Shown here: positions 14,803 to 19,391 of the stretch, one piece after another
How the letters are laid out: every line of letters starts with the position of its first letter
Position numbering within the stretch: position 1 is the stretch's first letter
Assembly (NCBI GenBank): GCA_002373875.1
Contig: DFKQ01000080.1
Coordinates: 1-19,391 of the forward strand
Source of the DNA: Lachnospiraceae bacterium UBA3641
GTDB taxonomy: Bacteria > Bacillota > Clostridia > Lachnospirales > Lachnospiraceae
DNA: 19,391 bases
Direction of reading: 5' to 3'
The notes under the pieces: model-generated
Databases searched by the model: none
Seen by the model: the letters and a program-made list of their open reading frames with translations, nothing else
Told to the model about the DNA's origin: nothing
Made by a program: the position numbers and the translations under genes

Positions 14803-15480
14803 ATGGGATTAATTAAAAACATAAAAGATGAGATCAGGATAATCAGGGAGCGTGATCCGGCCATCCATTCTTCAATGGAGGTTTTTCTGTATCCCAGCTT
14901 CAGGGTAATGCTTCATTACAGGCTGGCCCACAGGCTCTACCTTAAGAAGCATTATTTTCTTGCCAGATATATTTCGCAGAGGGCTGTAAGGAAGACGGGT
15001 ATCGAGATTCATCCGGGAGCGCAGATAGGAAGAGGCCTTTTTATCGATCACGGAAGCGGAGTCATCATCGGTGAGACAACAATCATAGGGAATAATGTTA
15101 CACTTTATCAGGGGGTGACCCTGGGGGGTACGGGTAAGGAAACAGGGAAAAGACATCCGACCATTGAGGATAATGTTATGATATCGGCAGGAGCCAAGGT
15201 TCTCGGCTCCTTTACCATAGGTGCGGGCTCCAAAATCGGTGCAGGCTCCGTGGTCCTTGAAGAGGTGCCGCCCAACTGTACGGTTGTCGGTGTTCCGGGA
15301 CGTATAGTAAAGAGGGAGAATGAGGTGATTCCAAGGGAAAGTATGGATCAGATCCATCTTCCGGACCCAATCAAGGAAGATATACAGAACCTTCAGCGTG
15401 CCAATTCGGAGCTTACAAACAGGCTGCTTGATATGGAACAGGAGCTAAGGGAGCTTAAGAAGGCATCAGACAGACGGTGA
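14803..15480 (+). CDS. cysE: Serine O-acetyltransferase
   Basis: 225 residues from the ATG at 14803, 9 nt after AAGGAA; an ATG at 14770 lies inside ispF without a suitable box. CysE acetylates serine with acetyl-CoA, the first step of cysteine synthesis. The N-terminal helical part (DPAIHSSMEVFLYPSFRVMLHYRLAHRLY) is followed by the left-handed beta-helix hexapeptide region at about 66-175, with catalytic-site DHGSGVIIGE (82-91, containing His83's family equivalent in IDHG) and GGTGKETGKRHP (108-119), and the end GVPGRIV. The C-terminus is a predicted coiled coil at about 193-222, usual in the short EpsC-type Gram-positive enzymes. It directly precedes cysS, linking cysteine supply with its use for tRNA charging, as in B. 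subtilis. Confidence 0.95.
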   Translation: MGLIKNIKDEIRIIRERDPAIHSSMEVFLYPSFRVMLHYRLAHRLYLKKHYFLARYISQRAVRKTGIEIHPGAQIGRGLFIDHGSGVIIGETTIIGNNVTLYQGVTLGGTGKETGKRHPTIEDNVMISAGAKVLGSFTIGAGSKIGAGSVVLEEVPPNCTVVGVPGRIVKRENEVIPRESMDQIHLPDPIKEDIQNLQRANSELTNRLLDMEQELRELKKASDRR

Positions 15481-15522
15481 CCACTGCCGGATGATGAGAA
15501 TACTACATATGAGGAGAAGATT

Positions 15523-16920
15523 ATGAGGATTTACAACTCGCTTACCAGAAAGATTGAAGATTTTGTACCAAATGAACCGGGTAAGGTCTCCATGTATACC
15601 TGTGGTCCTACGGTTTACCATTATGCACATATAGGCAATCTCAGAACCTACATATGTGAAGATGTGCTTGAGAAGATACTGAGGTTTTCGGGATATGATG
15701 TTAAGCGGGTCATGAACATCACTGATGTCGGCCATCTTGCTTCGGATGCCGATACAGGCGAGGACAAGATGCTTAAAGGGGCGAAGAGAGAACATAAGTC
15801 GGTAATGGAAATAGCAAGCTTTTATACGGATGCTTTCTTTTCCGATTGTGCCAAGCTCAATATAAGGACACCGGATATCGTGGAACCTGCGACCAATCTG
15901 ATCCCCGAATTCATTCATATGGTGGAAGCTCTTCTTGAAAAGGGCTATGCGTATAAGGCAGGGGATAACATCTATTTTGATACCTCCCGGCTTAAGGAAT
16001 ATTATGTTTTCGGAAATCAGAATGAAGAAGAGCTCATGGTGGGAGTCCGCGATGATGTGAGTGAGGATATCAATAAACGCAATAAGAATGATTTCGTGCT
16101 GTGGTTCACCAAGAGTAAATTCGAAGATCAGGCTCTTAAGTGGGAGAGTCCCTGGGGCGTCGGTTATCCCGGATGGCATATAGAGTGTTCGTGCATAGGC
16201 ATGAAGCATTTAGGTGACAGGATGGATATTCACTGCGGAGGCATAGATAACATGTTTCCCCATCATACCAATGAAATAGCACAGTCAGAAGCATACCTTG
16301 GACATAAATGGTGTAATTACTGGTTTCATGTACACCATCTTAATGATGAGACCGGTAAGATGAGCAAGAGCAAGGGTGAATTCCTTACCGTATCACTCCT
16401 TGAGAGCAAGGGTTACGATCCCATGGTATACAGGATGTTTGCCCTTCAATCTCATTACCGTAAACCCCTGACCTTTTCATATGACACACTGGACCAGACG
16501 GCTGCGACCTATAAGAAGCTCAAAAACAGGGTGTTGTCCGTGAAGGCGGATGGACAGGCGGATGAAGCCGAGGTTAAGGATTGGCATGATAAGTTCGCTC
16601 AAGCCGTGGGTAATGACTGCAATACGGCAATGGGGATCACTCTTTTGTATGATGTGCTTAAATCGGATTTAAACGGTGCAACCAAGCTTAAGATCATAGA
16701 GGACTACGAGACCGTTCTTTCACTTAATCTTCTTAAGGAAGATAAGAAGGAAGAAACAGATGATGAACTTACCGCATATATTGAAGAAAAGATATCCGAG
16801 CGCACTCAGGCCAAGAAGGATAAGGACTTTGCGAAAGCGGATGCCATAAGGGATGAGCTTAAGGCTAAGGGAATAGTTATTAAGGATACCCGCGAGGGTG
16901 TTACATGGAGCAGGGAATAG
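15523..16920 (+). CDS. cysS: Cysteinyl-tRNA synthetase
   Basis: 465 residues, normal length. A class I synthetase that charges tRNA-Cys. TCGPTVY with zinc ligand C27; HIGH-type motif HIGN at 36-39; zinc-site segment WHIECSCIGMKHLGDRMDIHCGGIDNMFPHHTNEIAQ (the second cysteine, histidine and glutamate ligands); KMSKSKGEF as the second ATP signature. The C-terminal DALR-like helical part ends with AKADAIRDELKAKGIVIKDTREGVTW, typical of CysS. The ATG follows GAGGAGAAG. Only 42 bp separate it from cysE, too little room for a T-box leader, so regulation by uncharged tRNA-Cys would have to act further upstream. Confidence 0.97.
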   Translation: MRIYNSLTRKIEDFVPNEPGKVSMYTCGPTVYHYAHIGNLRTYICEDVLEKILRFSGYDVKRVMNITDVGHLASDADTGEDKMLKGAKREHKSVMEIASFYTDAFFSDCAKLNIRTPDIVEPATNLIPEFIHMVEALLEKGYAYKAGDNIYFDTSRLKEYYVFGNQNEEELMVGVRDDVSEDINKRNKNDFVLWFTKSKFEDQALKWESPWGVGYPGWHIECSCIGMKHLGDRMDIHCGGIDNMFPHHTNEIAQSEAYLGHKWCNYWFHVHHLNDETGKMSKSKGEFLTVSLLESKGYDPMVYRMFALQSHYRKPLTFSYDTLDQTAATYKKLKNRVLSVKADGQADEAEVKDWHDKFAQAVGNDCNTAMGITLLYDVLKSDLNGATKLKIIEDYETVLSLNLLKEDKKEETDDELTAYIEEKISERTQAKKDKDFAKADAIRDELKAKGIVIKDTREGVTWSRE

Positions 16921-16922
16921 GG

Positions 16923-17357
16923 ATGGATTTAAGCATTCTGGAGAATATAAAGCTTAAGTTCGGACTTGAGGACATAGATGTCAACAGCTATTCGCCCCTG
17001 TCGCTTGCCTTTATCGGAGATTGTGTTTTTGACCTTGTGGTCAAGACTGTTGAGGTTGAAAAAGCCAACAGACCGGCAAATGCCCTTCATCGTAAAACAA
17101 GCAGTATCGTTAAGGCTGTATCGCAGGCGAGAATGGTTGAGCGGTTTCTTGATAATAATGAATTAAGCAATGAGGAGCTCGCAATCTATAAGCGGGGGCG
17201 TAATGCCAAGTCGGCAACAACGGCCAAGAACGCTTCCGTGGGTGATTACAGGAAGGCTACCGGTCTTGAAGCCCTTATCGGATATCTGTACCTTAACAAC
17301 AGAACGGATCGCCTTGTTGACCTTATAAAGGCGGGGATAGATTCGTTGAAGGAGTGA
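16923..17357 (+). CDS. mrnC: Mini-ribonuclease III
   Basis: 144 residues from the ATG at 16923 (AGGG at 16912-16915, 7 nt spacing, 2 bp after the cysS stop). An ATG at 16905, 6 nt after GAGGG, would add six residues and overlap cysS; both are possible. Mini-III is a dimeric RNase III catalytic domain without a double-stranded-RNA-binding domain; in B. subtilis it matures 23S rRNA ends. The RNase III signature is seen in YSPLSLAFIGDCVFDLVVK with Asp33 and in TGLEALIGYLYL with Glu116, the expected metal-binding residues. The place between cysS and rlmB matches the Bacillus order. Confidence 0.93.
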   Translation: MDLSILENIKLKFGLEDIDVNSYSPLSLAFIGDCVFDLVVKTVEVEKANRPANALHRKTSSIVKAVSQARMVERFLDNNELSNEELAIYKRGRNAKSATTAKNASVGDYRKATGLEALIGYLYLNNRTDRLVDLIKAGIDSLKE

Positions 17358-17358
17358 T

Positions 17359-18111
17359 ATGTCGTACGAAGAAGTATATATTGAAGGAAGAAATGCCGTT
17401 TTGGAGGCACTGCGTTCGGGCAGGCCTGTTGATAAGCTCTATATCCTTGACGGCTGTCAGGACGGGCCCATATCGACAATAAAACGTGAAGCAAGGAAAA
17501 CAGATGCCATCATCAAGTTTGTTGATAGGGAGAGGCTTGACCGGATGAGTGCAACAGGACATCATCAGGGAGTTATAGCTCAGGCGGCTGCATATGAATA
17601 TGCGGATGTTGAAGATATTCTTGAAATGGCCCGAAGGAAGGGTGAAGATCCATTCATCTTCCTTCTTGATAATATAGAGGATCCCCATAACCTTGGAGCA
17701 ATAATAAGGACGGCAAACCTGTGCGGGGCCCACGGAGTGATAATACCGAAAAACCGGGCTGTGGGACTGACGGCGACGGTTGCGCGTACCTCGGCGGGTG
17801 CCCTCAATTATACACCTGTTGCCAAGGTCACAAATCTAAGTAAAACGATCGGGGACCTGAAAAAGGAGGGGCTGTGGTTCGTATGTGCGGATATGGACGG
17901 AGAGCTGATGTATAAACAGAACCTTACAGGCCCCATAGGTCTTGTTATAGGTGCGGAGGGTGAAGGTATTTCAAGACTTGTTAAGGAAAAGTGTGATTAC
18001 GTGGCATCCATTCCCATGAAGGGAGATATCGATTCCCTTAATGCATCGGTTGCCGCAGGAGTTATTGCTTATGAGATAGTAAGGCAGAGAATGGGTGGGA
18101 GCGGCACATGA
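17359..18111 (+). CDS. rlmB: 23S rRNA (guanosine-2'-O-)-methyltransferase RlmB / TrmH-family
   Basis: 250 residues. A SPOUT-class enzyme that methylates the 2'-O of a guanosine in 23S rRNA from S-adenosylmethionine. The N-terminal substrate-binding part starts with the typical YIEGRNAVLEAL. The three SpoU motifs are clear: NIEDPHNLGAIIRTA (105-119, catalytic Arg and Asn), LVIGAEGEGIS (195-205) and IPMKGDIDSLNASVAAGVIAYE (218-239), which form the trefoil-knot cofactor site. The exact modified base is inferred from the family and context. It begins 1 bp after mrnC and its stop overlaps the sigH start (ATGA), so sigH is translationally coupled. In B. subtilis rae1 (yacP) lies at this junction; here it is absent. 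Confidence 0.92.
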   Translation: MSYEEVYIEGRNAVLEALRSGRPVDKLYILDGCQDGPISTIKREARKTDAIIKFVDRERLDRMSATGHHQGVIAQAAAYEYADVEDILEMARRKGEDPFIFLLDNIEDPHNLGAIIRTANLCGAHGVIIPKNRAVGLTATVARTSAGALNYTPVAKVTNLSKTIGDLKKEGLWFVCADMDGELMYKQNLTGPIGLVIGAEGEGISRLVKEKCDYVASIPMKGDIDSLNASVAAGVIAYEIVRQRMGGSGT

Positions 18112-18740
18112 ATTCGGATAAATATGAAGGATTGCCGGATGTAGAACTCATTATGAAGTCCCGTGACGGCGATGGTGAGGTTACGGACTATCTCATGGAG
18201 AAGTATAAGGACCTCGTCAGGAGTAAGGCTAAGTCTATGTTTATCCTGGGCGCTGATAATGACGACCTTATTCAGGAGGGTATGATCGGTCTGTTCAAGG
18301 CAGTTCGTGATTATGATGCCGGCCGGGATGCAAGCTTCTATACCTTCGCGGAGTTGTGCGTTTCAAGGCAGATTTATACGGCGGTGCAGGCTTCGAGACG
18401 ACAGAAACATATTCCCCTTAACAATTATATTTCCCTATACGGAAATACATCAGACGATGACAGGGATGAAGATAAGTATCTTATTGATTCTCTTTTAGGG
18501 TCAGGAGCCTTGAGCCCCGAGGAGATGATAATAGACAGGGAAAACGTTGAAGGACTTGAGCAGAAGATCGAGGAGAGCCTGAGTTCCTTTGAGAAGCAGG
18601 TGCTTGATCTGTATGTTACCGGCATGTCTTATGTTCAGATAGCAAGGGTTTTGGGCAAGGATGAGAAATCAGCCGATAATGCCCTGTCAAGGCTGAAGGT
18701 CAAGATCAAAAAGATACTTAAAGAGGAAGGCAGGTCATGA
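18108..18740 (+). CDS. sigH: RNA polymerase sigma factor of the SigH type
   Basis: 210 residues. Region 2 spans about 24-95, with DDLIQEGMIGLFKAVRDYD at 52-70 for core binding and -10 recognition and FYTFAELCVSRQI after it. Region 4 spans about 150-205, with the helix-turn-helix MSYVQIARVLGKDEKSADNALSRLKVKIKKIL. The KSADNALSR part closely follows Bacillus SigH, as does the position after rlmB. SigH drives early stationary-phase, sporulation and competence genes in Bacillus; in a Lachnospiraceae host its role may differ. Start ATG overlaps the rlmB stop by 4 bp. Expression level depends on read-through of the cluster. The C-terminal codons lie inside the terminator stem. Confidence 0.93.
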   Translation: MNSDKYEGLPDVELIMKSRDGDGEVTDYLMEKYKDLVRSKAKSMFILGADNDDLIQEGMIGLFKAVRDYDAGRDASFYTFAELCVSRQIYTAVQASRRQKHIPLNNYISLYGNTSDDDRDEDKYLIDSLLGSGALSPEEMIIDRENVEGLEQKIEESLSSFEKQVLDLYVTGMSYVQIARVLGKDEKSADNALSRLKVKIKKILKEEGRS

Positions 18741-18752
18741 TGCCTTCTTTTT
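18726..18752 (+). terminator. Rho-independent terminator overlapping the end of sigH
   Basis: GAAGGCA (18726-18732), 8-nt loop, TGCCTTC (18741-18747), then TTTTTG. The 7-bp stem is perfect and the sigH TGA (18738-18740) lies in the loop, so a ribosome finishing sigH would cover the hairpin. It separates the cluster from the sugar-binding gene. Confidence 0.82.
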
Positions 18753-18755
18753 GTT

Positions 18756-18798
18756 TGTGAATAAATTATGAAGAAATATTAATCTTCTGTGAAGAAAT
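18756..18798 (+). repeat. Three phased direct repeats upstream of the sugar-binding gene
   Basis: TGTGAATAAAT (18756-18766), TATGAAGAAAT (18767-18777) and TGTGAAGAAAT (18788-18798). The first two start 11 bp apart and the next 21 bp later, so all lie on the same helix face. The last copy ends 5 bp before the weak -35 box. This looks like a binding array for an activator; the protein is unknown. Confidence 0.6.
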
Positions 18799-18803
18799 TT
18801 TTA

Positions 18804-18832
18804 TTTTTATAATGATGCCTCCCTGCTATAGT
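18804..18832 (+). promoter_or_regulatory. Extended -10 promoter of the sugar-binding lipoprotein gene
   Basis: TATAGT at 18827-18832 preceded by TGC, giving an extended -10 (TGnTATAGT), with a poor -35 TTTTTA at 18804-18809, 17 bp away. The start would be near 18839. A second TATAAT at 18808-18813 has no -35 partner. The weak -35 with upstream repeats fits activator control. Confidence 0.6.
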
Positions 18833-18833
18833 G

Positions 18834-18868
18834 TTAACTAAAGAGTGAGCGACGTATGTCGCAGTTAA
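18834..18868 (+). promoter_or_regulatory. Leader hairpin before the sugar-binding gene
   Basis: GCGAC (18849-18853), loop GTAT, GTCGC (18858-18862), flanked by TTAACT (18834-18839) and AGTTAA (18863-18868), which can form an outer stem across a 9-nt bulge. AAGGAGG starts 2 nt after it (18871). If transcription starts near 18839 only the inner stem is made as RNA. It may stabilise the mRNA 5' end. Confidence 0.4.
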
Positions 18869-18884
18869 AAAAGGAGGATAAAAT

Positions 18885-19391
18885 ATGAAAAGGAAATTAC
18901 TGAGTGTTATCATGAGTGTGGCAGTAGTTGCATCGTTACTTGCAGGATGCGGTCAGGCAGCAGCACCCGCAGCACCCGCAGCAGATGCGGCAGCACCCGC
19001 AGCAGATGCAGCAGAACCTGCAGCAGATGCAGGATCGGATGCAGCAGCACCCGCAGCAGAGGCATCGGGCGCAGGCAAGAAGGTTGCAGTCGCAATGCCT
19101 ACCCAGTCATCAGAGAGATGGATGCATGACGGTGCAAACATGAAGGAACAGCTTGAGAAGCTTGGTTATGAAGTAGACCTTCAGTACGCAGAGGATGATG
19201 TACAGGCTCAGGTTTCACAGATCGAGAACATGATCGCAGCAGGCGCTGACTGTCTCGTTATCGCAGCTATCGACTCTGACGCTCTTGTAAACGTTGAGGC
19301 TCAGGCTAAGGATGCAGGTATTCCTGTTATCGCTTATGACCGTCTTCTTATGAACACAGATGCTGTTTCATACTATGCAACATTCGATAAC
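18885..19391 (+). CDS. Sugar ABC transporter substrate-binding lipoprotein, ChvE-like (3' end cut by window)
   Basis: 169 codons visible, open to the right edge. The ATG is 7 nt after a perfect AAGGAGG. Signal peptide with lipobox L19-A20-G21-C22, so the mature protein is a membrane-anchored lipoprotein. Residues about 24-62 are an Ala/Pro/Asp low-complexity linker. From residue 65 a periplasmic-binding type I fold begins: VAVAMPTQSSERWMHDG, YEVDLQYAEDDVQAQVSQIENMI, CLVIAAIDS, IPVIAYDRLL, VSYYATFDN. This pattern is that of ChvE/XylF-type proteins that bind aldoses such as xylose, arabinose, glucose or galactose for an ABC importer; ATPase and permease genes would be expected to the right. Codon use differs from the neighbours: no ATA isoleucine codons, mostly ATC, which suggests very high expression. 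Confidence 0.93.
   Translation, partial: MKRKLLSVIMSVAVVASLLAGCGQAAAPAAPAADAAAPAADAAEPAADAGSDAAAPAAEASGAGKKVAVAMPTQSSERWMHDGANMKEQLEKLGYEVDLQYAEDDVQAQVSQIENMIAAGADCLVIAAIDSDALVNVEAQAKDAGIPVIAYDRLLMNTDAVSYYATFDN
18957..19068 (+). repeat. Ala/Pro-rich coding low-complexity repeat
   Basis: Imperfect tandem repeats of units such as GCAGCACCCGCAGCAGATGC, encoding APAADAA-type residues just after the lipidated cysteine. It acts as a flexible spacer between membrane anchor and sugar-binding domain. The repeat opens false reading frames on both strands. Confidence 0.85.

Noticed and set aside
15481..15522. T-box leader before cysS
   Set aside because: The gap is only 42 bp and shows no specifier hairpin, T-box sequence or terminator.
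15466..16209. Long minus-strand open frame (247 codons) opposite cysS
   Set aside because: It lies entirely over well-conserved CysS coding sequence, has no family resemblance and no evident ribosome binding site; it is a shadow of codon bias.
18928..19143. Gln/Pro-rich and Ser/Thr/Arg-rich frames over the Ala repeat, and an Ala-rich frame on the minus strand
   Set aside because: All are artefacts of the GCAGCACCC-type repeat; only the frame from 18885 has a signal peptide, lipobox and continuing sugar-binding fold.
1..19391. Mobile element, CRISPR, phage or defence island
   Set aside because: No transposase, integrase, spaced repeat array, terminal inverted repeat or defence-type gene is visible; gene order and composition look like conserved core chromosome.

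Overview
The window looks like chromosomal housekeeping DNA from a Gram-positive anaerobe of the class Clostridia, most likely a Lachnospiraceae member (Butyrivibrio/Roseburia-like). This is inferred from gene order (rqcH-yicC-gmk-rpoZ-rimO-pgsA-cinA-recA-recX-rny, then ispF-cysE-cysS-mrnC-rlmB-sigH), Bacillus-type SOS boxes, AGGAGG-like ribosome binding sites, heavy use of AGG and ATA codons, and a ChvE-like sugar-binding lipoprotein. No 16S or other species marker is present, so the genus is a guess. I see no transposase, integrase, CRISPR array, toxin-antitoxin pair or defence gene.

Layout. (1) 1-2782: two tandem PP2C/SpoIIE-type phosphatase genes, the first cut by the left edge; the second is a full membrane sensor (Cache, HAMP, PP2C). 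(2) 2811-8279: a plus-strand run of rqcH, yicC, gmk, rpoZ, rimO and pgsA. A near-consensus promoter straddles the rqcH stop codon and can start the yicC block independently. (3) 8379-12583: a short CinA lacking its N-terminal domain, recA with two SOS boxes, recX, and rny, closed by a strong hairpin terminator at 12593-12619. (4) 12623-12752: an elongator tRNA-Met on the minus strand with a perfect-consensus promoter, converging on that terminator. (5) 12762-12884: an AT-rich regulatory gap with a 16-bp inverted repeat and the promoter of an unrecognised lipoprotein. (6) 12885-18740: a tight seven-gene plus-strand cluster (lipoprotein, ispF, cysE, cysS, mrnC, rlmB, sigH) with gaps of 42 bp or less and one overlap, ending in a terminator whose loop holds the sigH stop codon. 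(7) 18756-19391: a regulatory region with three helically phased direct repeats, then the start of a sugar-binding lipoprotein cut by the right edge.

The genes serve information processing and quality control (RqcH, YicC, omega, RimO, RNase Y, Mini-III, RlmB), SOS repair (RecA, RecX), nucleotide, lipid, isoprenoid and cysteine metabolism (Gmk, PgsA, IspF, CysE, CysS), signalling (PP2C proteins, SigH) and sugar uptake. I did not find a convincing new multi-gene system. The points worth a second look are smaller: a Cys-x2-Cys-x2-Cys tail on IspF, the shortened CinA, the unrecognised lipoprotein heading an essential gene cluster, the phased repeats before the sugar-binding gene, and the dual SOS boxes at recA. 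All identifications come from reading motifs by eye, without database searches.
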